The notes under the pieces: generated by a model | Told to the model about the DNA's origin: nothing | The model's database searches: none | What the model saw: the letters and a program-made list of their open reading frames with translations, nothing else | In this document: piece after piece, positions 1 to 6,487 of the stretch | How positions within the stretch are numbered: the first letter of the stretch is position 1 | Layout of the letters: every line of letters starts with the position of its first letter | Made by a program: the position numbers and the translations under genes | Source of the DNA: Alphaproteobacteria bacterium | Lineage (GTDB): Bacteria > Pseudomonadota > Alphaproteobacteria > Micropepsales > Micropepsaceae | Assembly (NCBI GenBank): GCA_025935155.1 | Contig: JAICVV010000066.1 | Coordinates: 1 to 8,579 of the forward strand | Reading direction: 5' to 3' | DNA length: 8,579 bases

Positions 1-101
1 AGGTGCCAAGCCGTCAGTCCGCACGTCGCTTGCGAATCCGTTGCAGGGTGCAAATGAAGCACGGCTATGGCGGCCCATCAAAACCGGACCGCAGATGCCC
101 C
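1..101. other. Window-edge stretch without a recognisable gene
   Basis: No convincing coding region, tRNA or repeat is visible here; the open frames that cross it carry no recognisable protein signature. On the minus strand it lies directly downstream of the copied ctrA 3' end. It contains a weak 7-bp hairpin (70-76 with 86-92, one G-U pair) without a following U-tract. If the copied ctrA end is a displaced original end, this stretch would be the ancestral DNA downstream of ctrA. That is inference only. Confidence 0.4.
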
Positions 102-150
102 GTTAGTTATGCGGCGGCAGCTTCCTTGCTGTCCGGATCGCGCAGCACGT
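102..150 (-). repeat. Second copy of the ctrA 3' end (direct repeat, left copy)
   Basis: Positions 102-150 match 2442-2490 at 47 of 49 bases, at a constant offset of 2340 and in the same orientation. The mismatches are 105/2445, four to five bases past the stop codon, and 119/2459, which changes an Ala codon from GCC to GCT without changing the protein. Read on the minus strand the copy encodes [13 protein letters not shown] plus the TAA stop, exactly the end of CtrA, but nothing of CtrA precedes it. The match ends sharply at 150. The most economical reading is a displaced or duplicated gene end flanking the 151-2441 segment, like an attachment site. No integrase is visible, so the mechanism is open. 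Confidence 0.85.
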
Positions 151-1119
151 TCAAGGCGAAATCCGCGGGCTCGCCGCAAGGGAAGGTTTCACACCCACGG
201 TCGCGCTGCCGCCTTTGGGACACCTGCTCTTCTTTCGCGGGCAATAGATGTACGAAATTCCGGCGTCTGTCTGGACAGCGAGCAGTCCGGAATTGTTTAG
301 CCCCCATAATGTCACGAATCCGGTCAGTTCTTTGGGCGTGAACGGCGTGAAGGTTCCGGACGAAGAGTCGTAGGTGAAGGGATGATTGCCCCCGTCCGCA
401 TCACTCCAGCCGCCGGTCACCAGCCCCTTGTCGTTGATCGCCTGAAAACCGGAGCCGACTGACTTTTTCGACGGGTAATCGATCACCTTCGTGACGCCAT
501 TCTGCAGCAGGAAGCCGTGCAGCACGCCTGCGCTGTCATTGAAGGCGCCGGAGTATGTCAGCGACTTGTTGATGCCGCGCACGCGCACAATGGGGGCATC
601 GACGGAAAGCTTCAGGTCATGCTTGTAGTTACCGCCTTTCGCGTAATATCCGGTGCGGTTCGCGCAACCGTTCGTGAAATAGTCGCCGGACGATTGGGCA
701 TTCACCGTAATGCCCTGCGCAGTGCCATCCAGCGGGACACCGTCGTCGTTCTTGAAAAGGCCGATCATGCCGTTCGGCTTCCGCAGAAATTCGTAGCCGA
801 AGCAGAAACCGTTCGCGTAGGCAGTGCCGGCAATGAACCCCTCATTGTTGATGCCGCGCGGCTCGGTTCCGATCACATCGGGCTGGCCGGTGACCTCAAT
901 CGGGGTGTAGTTCCCATCGAGCGTGCCGAAAAAGCCGTGTTCGACGCCCGCGGAATCGAACCGGCTTCCCACGATGACGTCGTTGTCGTTGATGCCGAAC
1001 ACGGCGGTGTAGGTGCTTCCCGGTGGAGGAACGACCGGAATGAGGGTGCCGGCGAGCCCGATGTCCACCATCATTACCGACGCGGCCAGCGCACTGCTTG
1101 CCAAAAATAGCTTTCTCAT
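151..1119 (-). CDS. Exported HAF-repeat protein
   Basis: A 322-residue secreted protein of unknown function. Residues 1-23 form a signal peptide: basic MRK, a hydrophobic Ala-rich core, and a likely cleavage near GLAG. The body carries repeated units of the HAF extracellular-repeat type, in which a GIN(D/N/K) turn is followed by a G-rich strand and often HGF: near residues 42-65 (GINDNDVIVG then HGFF), 89-99 (GINNEGFIAG), 182-204 (GINKS then HGFLL), 228-238 (INDKGLVTGG) and 273-282 (GLNNSGLL). Such repeats probably fold as a beta-propeller-like domain. The start is set by an excellent ribosome binding site (GGGAGGAG, a few bases before the ATG); an in-frame ATG 20 codons upstream lacks the signal-peptide layout. 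The gene is divergent from the LuxR-family gene at 1247. Its stop codon directly abuts the copied ctrA end, and the last ~20 residues look unstructured, so the original C-terminus may have been lost in a rearrangement. Confidence 0.8.
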   Translation of the reverse strand: MRKLFLASSALAASVMMVDIGLAGTLIPVVPPPGSTYTAVFGINDNDVIVGSRFDSAGVEHGFFGTLDGNYTPIEVTGQPDVIGTEPRGINNEGFIAGTAYANGFCFGYEFLRKPNGMIGLFKNDDGVPLDGTAQGITVNAQSSGDYFTNGCANRTGYYAKGGNYKHDLKLSVDAPIVRVRGINKSLTYSGAFNDSAGVLHGFLLQNGVTKVIDYPSKKSVGSGFQAINDKGLVTGGWSDADGGNHPFTYDSSSGTFTPFTPKELTGFVTLWGLNNSGLLAVQTDAGISYIYCPRKKSRCPKGGSATVGVKPSLAASPRISP

Positions 1120-1246
1120 TTGCTCCTCCCTCACGGTTTTGTCTTTTTGCGCGGCGCCTGCGATTTGCGCGCAAGGCAAAAGGGTTCACTCCCTTTGCGT
1201 CTTCGTCATCACCTGTTAGGGTGAAGCAATGCCGCGACACTGACCG
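1120..1246. promoter_or_regulatory. Divergent promoter region with inverted repeats
   Basis: This 127-bp space must hold the promoters of both the HAF-repeat gene (leftward) and the LuxR-family gene (rightward). It contains a perfect 10-bp palindrome TTGCGCGCAA at 1165-1174. Next to it is an inverted repeat, GCAAAAGGG at 1176-1184 and CCCTTTGC at 1191-1198, with a 6-base spacer and one unpaired A. Either could be an operator for the neighbouring regulator; that is inference from position and symmetry. I could not pick a convincing -35/-10 pair. Confidence 0.4.
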
Positions 1247-2377
1247 GTGTTGTGGGGGGGCAGTGTGGGGATCGGCCGACAAGATCAGGCACAGGCCACG
1301 CGCGTGGCGCTCGCGCATCTGGAGCTTGCCCCGTTCGATTCCAGCCAATGGGTGCCTGCACTCAAGGCGATGAGTGCTGCGACGCATGGAAGCGTCGGCC
1401 AATTCTTCGCTTGGGACTGGACGGGCAAGGTCTCCGATAATCAGTACTCGGAAGCGATCGACGACTCGGAGTGGCTCGCTGCCGGCGGAGCGGACCCTCG
1501 CGTGAACCCCTACATGCGCGCTGCTTCCCGAATGAAGCCGGGTGACGGATTCGCGGATTGGGAAATTGTCACGCCGGAAGAACGGCGCCGCCATCCCATC
1601 GTCGGCGATATTCATGATCGCTATGACGTTCCACACCTTTGTACCTACAAACTCCTGCAAACGCGGCAAACCAGGCTGTTTTTCGTCTCCTTGCGCTCGG
1701 CGAGTCAGGGGCCGATCGGAGCGGAAGACCGTGCCATCTTTCATCGCATCTGTAGTGGCGCGACCGTCGCTGCGCACCATGCTCTGAAGGTTGCGTATGA
1801 CGGTGCAGCGCTCTTGGCAGGGGCGTTTGGCGCCATGTCGGTTGCAGCGTTCGTTTGCGATGTGTTTGGCCGGGTGATCGCAAAGAGCGAGAAGGCTGAG
1901 TTGCTCGCGCGCTCGGGGAACTTGCTACGCCTGCATAGCAGTGCGGTTCAGGCGCGAAACGCGACAGCGACCGCCGCACTGGAACGTGCCATCCTGTTTG
2001 CCGCGCGGCACCAGCCTGGCACAGCACCCGATCCTCATGCTTGCGTGCCGCTGACGGATCCCAGGGGGCAGGTGGCGGCCACGGCACAGGCGATACCGCT
2101 ACCGCGGGACCGATGCGACATCGGTCTCGGCGCTGCCGCGCTTCTCATTGTGAATGAGCGGCCACGAAACGATCCGCTGCTGCTGGCCAGCCGTTTCGGC
2201 TTCACCAAAGCGGAATCGGAAGTGGCCGGCCTCCTGCTGCAACGGATGCGCATCGGCGAGCTCGCCGAGCGCCGGCAGGTTTCTCTGGAAACCGTGCGGA
2301 GCCAGAGCAAGGCCATCTATTCCAAGGCCGGCGTTGCCGGTCAGCGCGAATTGGTGAAGCGTTTCGGCAACTCCTAG
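1247..2377 (+). CDS. LuxR-family transcriptional regulator with PAS-like sensor region
   Basis: A DNA-binding regulator of up to 376 residues. Residues 317-373 are a LuxR-type helix-turn-helix: FGFTKAESEVAGLLL, then IGELAERRQVSLETVRSQSKAIY and a final helix reaching QRELV, the usual pattern of the GerE/LuxR C-terminal domain. Residues ~190-305 (GAMSVAAFVCDVFGRVIAKSEKAE and onward) resemble the PAS-like segment found before such domains in alphaproteobacterial regulators. The first ~180 residues are a poorly defined sensor region. There is no receiver domain or Walker motif, so it is neither a classical NarL-type response regulator nor a MalT-type ATPase. The GTG at 1247 gives the longest form; a GTG at 1265, preceded by a run of seven G at 1254-1260, is an equally plausible start. 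It is divergent from the HAF-repeat gene, suggesting local control. Ligand and targets are unknown. Confidence 0.8.
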   Translation: MLWGGSVGIGRQDQAQATRVALAHLELAPFDSSQWVPALKAMSAATHGSVGQFFAWDWTGKVSDNQYSEAIDDSEWLAAGGADPRVNPYMRAASRMKPGDGFADWEIVTPEERRRHPIVGDIHDRYDVPHLCTYKLLQTRQTRLFFVSLRSASQGPIGAEDRAIFHRICSGATVAAHHALKVAYDGAALLAGAFGAMSVAAFVCDVFGRVIAKSEKAELLARSGNLLRLHSSAVQARNATATAALERAILFAARHQPGTAPDPHACVPLTDPRGQVAATAQAIPLPRDRCDIGLGAAALLIVNERPRNDPLLLASRFGFTKAESEVAGLLLQRMRIGELAERRQVSLETVRSQSKAIYSKAGVAGQRELVKRFGNS

Positions 2378-2396
2378 ACTCACCGAAGCGGCAACG

Positions 2397-2420
2397 AAAA
2401 GGGCGCCGGAAGGGGCGCCC
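2397..2420 (-). terminator. Intrinsic terminator of ctrA
   Basis: Read on the minus strand, GGGCGCC (2420-2414) pairs perfectly with GGCGCCC (2407-2401) across a 6-base loop and is followed by TTTT (2400-2397). It begins 26 bases after the ctrA stop codon. The strong GC stem can also form in transcripts from the LuxR-family gene, which ends 19 bases before it, but on that strand no U-tract follows. It is therefore chiefly the ctrA terminator. Confidence 0.8.
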
Positions 2421-2441
2421 AGTTGGGAGAAGACAGAAGAA

Positions 2442-2490
2442 GTTCGTTATGCGGCGGCGGCTTCCTTGCTGTCCGGATCGCGCAGCACGT
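2442..2490 (-). repeat. ctrA 3' end (direct repeat, right copy)
   Basis: Partner of the copy at 102-150. It covers the last 13 codons of ctrA, the stop and five bases beyond. This copy is in frame with an intact gene and is followed by a good terminator, so it is the functional end today. Under a site-specific insertion model it could be the end supplied by the incoming DNA. Confidence 0.85.
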
Positions 2491-3145
2491 AACCGCGGCC
2501 CCACACCGTTTCGATGTAGTTGTCGCCATTGGTGGCGGCTGCCAGCTTCTTGCGCAGCTTGCAGATGAACACGTCGATGATCTTGAGTTCCGGCTCGTCC
2601 ATACCGCCGTAGAGGTGATTGAGGAACATCTCCTTGGTGAGCGTCGTGCCTTTGCGCAGCGAAAGCAGCTCCAGCATCTGGTATTCCTTGCCGGTAAGAT
2701 GCACGCGGCTTCCGTCCACATCCACCGTCTTTGCATCCAGATTGACGGTGAGCTTGCCGGTTGTGATCACCGATTGTGAGTGGCCCTTGGAGCGGCGCAC
2801 CACGGCCTGGATTCTCGCGACGAGCTCGTCCTTGTGGAACGGCTTGGTCATGTAATCGTCTGCGCCGAAGCCCAGCGCCTTCACCTTGGATTCCACGATG
2901 GCATTGCCGGAGAGAATCATCACCGGCGTCTGGATTTTCGCCAGCCGCAGAGTTTTCAGCACCTCGAAGCCGCTCATATCCGGCAGCTGCAGATCGAGCA
3001 CCACAATGTCGTAATCGTAGAGCTTGCCGAGATCGATGCCTTCCTCGCCCAGATCCGTGGTGTAGATGTTGAACCCTTCGGATCGAAGCATCAGCTCGAT
3101 CGAACGCGCCATGGCGCTATCGTCTTCGATCAACAGCACACGCAT
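2447..3145 (-). CDS. ctrA: Cell-cycle response regulator CtrA
   Basis: OmpR/PhoB-type response regulator, 232 residues, essentially the full family length. Residues 1-120 are the receiver domain, with acidic residues E7, D8 and D9, phospho-acceptor D51 ([12 protein letters not shown]), and conserved K101 in [12 protein letters not shown]. Residues ~125-223 form the winged-helix DNA-binding domain, including the very conserved [20 protein letters not shown] and [19 protein letters not shown] segments. In Caulobacter, CtrA phosphorylated through CckA-ChpT activates flagellar, pilus and division genes and silences the replication origin. The C-terminus ends in four alanines; a terminal Ala-Ala is the ClpXP recognition element known from Caulobacter CtrA. 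The ATG has GAGGG about ten bases upstream. The gene diverges from fliJ across a region with CtrA-like sites, suggesting autoregulation. Its 3' end is duplicated at 102-150. Confidence 0.98.
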   Translation of the reverse strand: MRVLLIEDDSAMARSIELMLRSEGFNIYTTDLGEEGIDLGKLYDYDIVVLDLQLPDMSGFEVLKTLRLAKIQTPVMILSGNAIVESKVKALGFGADDYMTKPFHKDELVARIQAVVRRSKGHSQSVITTGKLTVNLDAKTVDVDGSRVHLTGKEYQMLELLSLRKGTTLTKEMFLNHLYGGMDEPELKIIDVFICKLRKKLAAATNGDNYIETVWGRGYVLRDPDSKEAAAA

Positions 3146-3215
3146 CTGTCACTGCCCTCTTTTCCCCCCGCGAGACATCGCGGGCGTTTAACCGATGGAC
3201 GGACCGTAAAGGAGA

Positions 3216-3223
3216 ATGGTTAA
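3216..3223 (-). promoter_or_regulatory. CtrA-like half-site TTAACCAT
   Basis: The minus strand reads TTAACCAT inside GTTAACCATTC, about 70 bases upstream of the ctrA start codon. This octamer is a recognised half-site form in CtrA-regulated promoters of Caulobacter. A second TTAA element lies at about 3188-3191, but the two do not have the standard seven-base spacing. Being single, it is weak evidence. Confidence 0.4.
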
Positions 3224-3291
3224 CATCGGCTTGCGCCACATTTCGGCCATCCCGCTTTTGAGGAATTCCGCCTTTTTTGGTCCATCCCTTT

Positions 3292-3296
3292 GATTC
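3292..3296. promoter_or_regulatory. GANTC (CcrM-type) methylation site in the ctrA upstream region
   Basis: GATTC lies about 147 bases upstream of the ctrA start and is the only GANTC I find between ctrA and fliJ. In Caulobacter, a GANTC site in the ctrA P1 promoter links transcription to passage of the replication fork through CcrM methylation. A region of this size would contain one by chance, so the role is inferred from precedent. Confidence 0.35.
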
Positions 3297-3306
3297 GCTT
3301 CGTTAA

Positions 3307-3322
3307 GTTTACTGCCACTTAA
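3307..3322 (-). promoter_or_regulatory. Candidate CtrA box upstream of ctrA and fliJ
   Basis: The minus strand reads TTAAGTGGCAGTAAAC, matching TTAA-N7-TTAAC at 8 of 9 defined positions. It lies about 160 bases upstream of the ctrA start and 190 upstream of fliJ, so it could serve either gene. Another TTAA follows at 3303-3306. CtrA autoregulation is established in Caulobacter; its occurrence here is inferred. Confidence 0.45.
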
Positions 3323-3511
3323 ATGATTGTGGGCAAGATGTGGCAGGATCAAGGAACAAAAAAGTTTGCGTACCGCCCTGACCGCACCGCCCATCACCGC
3401 CTCGGCGCCAGCCGCCGCCGGGCCGGACCGGACCTTGCGTGTCCGTAGCGAAAGGACGGCACGCCGTCTTGCCTTGGGACAGGGCGCGCGGGCGGGGCAG
3501 CGGAGGACAAA

Positions 3512-3940
3512 ATGAGACGGCAGGAATCGATGCTGCGGCTGAAGCGGTTCAGGGTCGAAGAAATGGCGCGCCAGCTGTCCACCCTCGATGCCATGCGCCG
3601 GGACCTCGAGCGCAAGCTGTCCGACTTGCAGGATGCCGTTGCCCGCGAACGCCAGCGGTCCAACGATAGCGATATCGGGCGCCTTGCTTTCCCCTCGTTC
3701 CTGCGCTCCATCGAAAGCCGCCGTGAGAAGATCAACGACAGTCTGAAGGAGATTGGCCGCGAGCGCGCGCAGTGTGATATCGAGCTGGGCGCGGCTCGGG
3801 AAGAACTCACGGGGCTGGAACTCGCTGCAGAGCAGGAATCGCGGCGGCTCGCGGAGGCCGAAGCACGGCGCTCGCAATCGCGGCTGGATGAAATGGCGTT
3901 GCTGCGGCATCTGCGAAAGCACGCACTTCGCGGCACCTGA
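3512..3940 (+). CDS. fliJ: FliJ-like flagellar export protein
   Basis: A 142-residue, highly charged, almost wholly helical protein without a signal peptide or membrane segment. Size and composition fit FliJ (Salmonella FliJ is about 147 residues), the coiled-coil component of the flagellar type III export apparatus that contacts the FliI ATPase and FlhA. The opening (LRLKRFRVEEMARQLSTLDAM) and the long heptad-like Arg/Glu-rich stretches at residues ~10-55 and ~65-135 are typical. The ATG is preceded by GGAGGA a few bases upstream, which fixes the start. It diverges from ctrA, a regulator of flagellar genes, which supports the assignment because FliJ has little sequence signature of its own. 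No fliI is seen beside it. It ends 18 bases before the convergent DUF2207 gene, with no terminator between them. Confidence 0.75.
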   Translation: MRRQESMLRLKRFRVEEMARQLSTLDAMRRDLERKLSDLQDAVARERQRSNDSDIGRLAFPSFLRSIESRREKINDSLKEIGRERAQCDIELGAAREELTGLELAAEQESRRLAEAEARRSQSRLDEMALLRHLRKHALRGT

Positions 3941-3958
3941 TAATTCTGCGTGGGCGGG

Positions 3959-5884
3959 TTACCAGCCGCCGCCACCGCCTCCGCCGCCACCGCCTCCGGA
4001 CGATCCACCCCCACCGCTGCCGGAACTCGAACCTGGCGCTGTCGAAGCGGCGGCCGCGGCGCTCGCCATGGAAGCGCCCAGCGACGAAGCGAACGCGGCG
4101 GCGTCAAGGCGCCCGAAATTGCTGCCGGAATACCAGCCGGGTGAGTAGCCGCTTGTATTGGGCGTTATGCCGGCAGCGGCCGCTTCCTGCTCGAATTTCT
4201 TGCTCCAGGTGTTCTCGCAATCGAGCGCGATAGCGTATGGCAGAAATTTCTCGAACACGGCGGGTGTTACGGCCGGCGGGTTGAGTTTCTCCAGCCGGTC
4301 CTTTTCCGCGGTATTCAGATAGATGCGAAAGCCATCGATCTGATCGCGAATTTTCGAGCCGAGCAAAGTCGGCGCCTTCAACAGATGATAGAACGCGTAC
4401 GCCGCCGCGCCGCCCACGATCAGCGCCGCAATTGCCAGCCATGGCAGCAGGGTGCCGAAGCGATAAAGGGCGATCGCCAGAGCAAATAGAAACGGCACTG
4501 CGAACGCCGTCGAGAACACAGCGGAGATCGTGTTCAGAATTCGCGAACCGGGCCCGGCGAACACATCGTGCCAGGCGTCTGTTGCACGATGCACCAGAAA
4601 AGATGTGCCGGCTGACCAGGCGGTGAGCCAAACCAGCAGGAATGCCGCCGGCCCAGGGTTGTCTGAGAGGAGCGCAGCGGCCACGCCGGTTAGCACAAGA
4701 ATACCAAAGCCGCCAACAAACCAGTGCGCATTGGTTACAAAGTATTGCCGCTCGTACTCGTTCTTCAACGTCATCTTGAGGGCGGAGATGGCGGCTGCGA
4801 TCGAGGTGTGATTGGTCTGTTTCAATTCGATGGAATCGTCAGCCGAGGAAAACAGCTTGCCGCCGATGCTCTCTTCGCCGCCGTCGAGGCCCGCGGCGTG
4901 GCCGCTCTTGCCGGTGCGCGTCAGGGTGTAGGTGCCATCGTCCTCGGCAATTTTCATGTAGCCTTTGACCGCCATATCGACCAATGCGGCCGCGAAAGCC
5001 TTGCGGTCGTAGCCCATGCGATGCACGAAACGCACAGCCGCCGGCGAGAAATCTTTCGGCGGCGCAAACAGCGGAATAATGGTGCCGCGCGCCGGATCGC
5101 GCCCGTATTCGAACCATGCCGCGCTGAAATAGATGAGCAGGATCAGCACGCCGGTTATCGCCACGACTGCGCTGGCATTGTCGCGAATGAAGGCGGCCCG
5201 CTTCTCGGCCGCCGTGGGTGGAAGCACGGCGCCTTTCGCAAATCCCACCGCAACGGTCAGCCCTTCATTGGCAGACAGCGGTGCCGTTGTCCGGCAATGG
5301 AGGATGCGATCGCTCCATTTCTGGCATTGGGCATTGTTGGCGCGCGAGCCGGCTGGACCGGTGTAAGATGCGTATTGGGCGATGCGCGCGCCAGGCGGCA
5401 AATTGATCGTTGCATCGGCACGATCGATGGGGAACTGCCAGAAATTGCCGGTTACGTTCCAGTAGAGCTCATCGTAATTATCGAAGAATCCAATCTGCCG
5501 GTCGGTCGAATAGGCGATGGTATAGCTGTGGGGGCCGCTCGGCACGTATGTATCGGCGCTGCCGATCTTGATGCGCTGGCCGCTGTCGATGGACGAAAGA
5601 TCGTAAGGCTCGTCGTGCCCATCGCGCGTGACATGCAGAACGTTGAAGCCGACATGCACGCGCCGGCCCAGTTTATCCGTGTAGGTGGTGGGGAAATCGC
5701 GATAGATGCCGTGGCGGATGGCCTCGCCTTCGGCGATGACCGAAATGGTTTCGGTAACGGTGAGGGCGCCATTGCGTGCTACATCGATGTTGCTCGTGTA
5801 GCTGGTGATGCGTTCTTCGGCAGCTGCCGGACTTGCAAGAGTTGCGATAAACGCCGCGAGAACGATTGCGCGGCGGAGCATCAT
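3959..5884 (-). CDS. DUF2207 family membrane protein
   Basis: A 641-residue membrane protein of unknown function. Residues 1-22 are a signal peptide ending SPAAA. Residues ~25-220 form an extracytoplasmic beta-rich domain (ITSYTSNIDVARNGALTVTE, then GIYRDFP and the aromatic segment DELYWNVTGNFW). A membrane helix follows at ~238-258, then the characteristic cytoplasmic DUF2207 segment, GRDPARGTIIPLFAPP at 261-276 and the FAAALVDMAVKGYMKI helix at 297-312. Further hydrophobic helices lie at ~388-406, ~412-431 and ~455-500. The C-terminus is a Gly/Ser tail ending in eleven or more glycines and a Trp. The start codon overlaps the lemA stop (ATGA), indicating translational coupling. LemA and DUF2207 proteins are often neighbours in bacteria, which suggests a shared envelope role; no biochemical activity can be assigned. 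Confidence 0.9.
   Translation of the reverse strand: MMLRRAIVLAAFIATLASPAAAEERITSYTSNIDVARNGALTVTETISVIAEGEAIRHGIYRDFPTTYTDKLGRRVHVGFNVLHVTRDGHDEPYDLSSIDSGQRIKIGSADTYVPSGPHSYTIAYSTDRQIGFFDNYDELYWNVTGNFWQFPIDRADATINLPPGARIAQYASYTGPAGSRANNAQCQKWSDRILHCRTTAPLSANEGLTVAVGFAKGAVLPPTAAEKRAAFIRDNASAVVAITGVLILLIYFSAAWFEYGRDPARGTIIPLFAPPKDFSPAAVRFVHRMGYDRKAFAAALVDMAVKGYMKIAEDDGTYTLTRTGKSGHAAGLDGGEESIGGKLFSSADDSIELKQTNHTSIAAAISALKMTLKNEYERQYFVTNAHWFVGGFGILVLTGVAAALLSDNPGPAAFLLVWLTAWSAGTSFLVHRATDAWHDVFAGPGSRILNTISAVFSTAFAVPFLFALAIALYRFGTLLPWLAIAALIVGGAAAYAFYHLLKAPTLLGSKIRDQIDGFRIYLNTAEKDRLEKLNPPAVTPAVFEKFLPYAIALDCENTWSKKFEQEAAAAGITPNTSGYSPGWYSGSNFGRLDAAAFASSLGASMASAAAAASTAPGSSSGSGGGGSSGGGGGGGGGGGW
3962..4030 (-). 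repeat. Low-complexity Gly/Ser codon tract
   Basis: The last ~23 codons of the DUF2207 gene are almost entirely GGN glycine codons with some serines, giving a simple-sequence CCGCC/CCACC-rich run on the plus strand. Such tracts are prone to slippage and length variation. Glycine-rich tails ending in Trp or another large residue are common in this protein family, so it appears to be a normal, though variable, part of the gene. Confidence 0.8.
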
Positions 5885-6438
5885 GTTCCGAAAGACACTT
5901 TCGGTACCACGCGGTCGGCAGCATCGTCGATCTGGAAAAACGGCGCCGGCGTGAACCCACCGAAGTTCGCCACGAAATTGGAAGGGAACTGCTGGATCGT
6001 CACGTTGAAGTCACGCACCGCACCGTTGTAGTAGCGCCGCGCCATCTGAATCTGGTCTTCCACGTCGGCCAAATCTTTCTGCAACGACTGGAAGTTCTCG
6101 CTGGCGCGCAACTGCGGATAGGCTTCCGCAACGGCAAATATCCGGCCGATGGCTGCGGTGATCGCCTGTTCCGTCTGCGCGCGGGCGCCGATATCGCCTT
6201 GCCCCTGTGCCTGCGAGCGCAGTTTTGCCAGTTCGTCGAAGGTTCCGCGCTCGTGGCTGGCATACCCTTTGACCGTTTCGACCAGATTGGGAATGAGATC
6301 GGCGCGCCGCTTCAGTTGGGTGTCGATGCCGCTCCACGCCTCCGCGACAATGTTTTTGCGTCGAACCAGACCGTTATAGATGCCGACGGCCCATAGTCCG
6401 GCGAGCACCACGATGGCGAGAAGAATCAGCAGCCCCAT
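5881..6438 (-). CDS. lemA: LemA family protein
   Basis: A 185-residue LemA-family protein. Residues 1-20 form an N-terminal membrane anchor (GLLILLAIVVLAGLWAVGIY). The rest is the helical LemA domain, with family hallmarks NGLVRRKNIVAEAWSGID, QLKRRADLIPNLVETVKGYA, and later QLRASENFQSLQKDLADVED and ARRYYNGAVRDFN near residues 134-146. It ends in the usual FxPAPFFQID-like region. The main part probably lies outside the cytoplasm, anchored by the first helix. Function is unknown; bacterial LemA proteins are associated with membrane proteins of the DUF2207 or TPM families. The ATG has only a modest AGGTTAGG upstream. It begins 49 bases after the FlhF-like gene on the same strand and overlaps the DUF2207 start by four bases, so all three are probably co-transcribed. 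Confidence 0.95.
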   Translation of the reverse strand: MGLLILLAIVVLAGLWAVGIYNGLVRRKNIVAEAWSGIDTQLKRRADLIPNLVETVKGYASHERGTFDELAKLRSQAQGQGDIGARAQTEQAITAAIGRIFAVAEAYPQLRASENFQSLQKDLADVEDQIQMARRYYNGAVRDFNVTIQQFPSNFVANFGGFTPAPFFQIDDAADRVVPKVSFGT

Positions 6439-6487
6439 GGAGTGAACCTAACCTGGCCGTAATCTCAGGTCCAGCGATGGCCAGAAG

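Larger units (their letters stand above)
3146..3511. promoter_or_regulatory. ctrA/fliJ divergent regulatory region
   Basis: A 366-bp gene-free space between two divergent genes. The ctrA-proximal part (3180-3330) is AT-richer than its surroundings and holds a CtrA-like bipartite site, a TTAACCAT half-site and one GANTC methylation site, listed separately. The fliJ-proximal part (about 3360-3500) is GC-rich; the open frame crossing it has no recognisable protein signature. I see no remnant of FliI, which often precedes FliJ. Confidence 0.6.

Noticed and set aside
70..92. Hairpin downstream of the copied ctrA end, considered as an ancestral terminator.
   Set aside because: Short stem with a G-U pair, a 9-base loop and no U-tract.
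896..1780. A 294-codon minus-strand open frame across the HAF/LuxR divergent region.
   Set aside because: It overlaps two better supported genes and the shared promoter region, and its Arg-rich translation is typical of an out-of-frame shadow.
4724..6031. A 435-codon open frame on the plus strand.
   Set aside because: It lies antisense to the DUF2207 gene and the end of lemA, both recognised families. Its translation has no family signature and arises from GC-rich codon bias.
6453..6484. CTGGCC/GGCCAG inverted repeat between the FlhF-like gene and lemA.
   Set aside because: Only six pairs with a 20-base loop and no U-tract. It is unlikely to terminate transcription and is probably chance.
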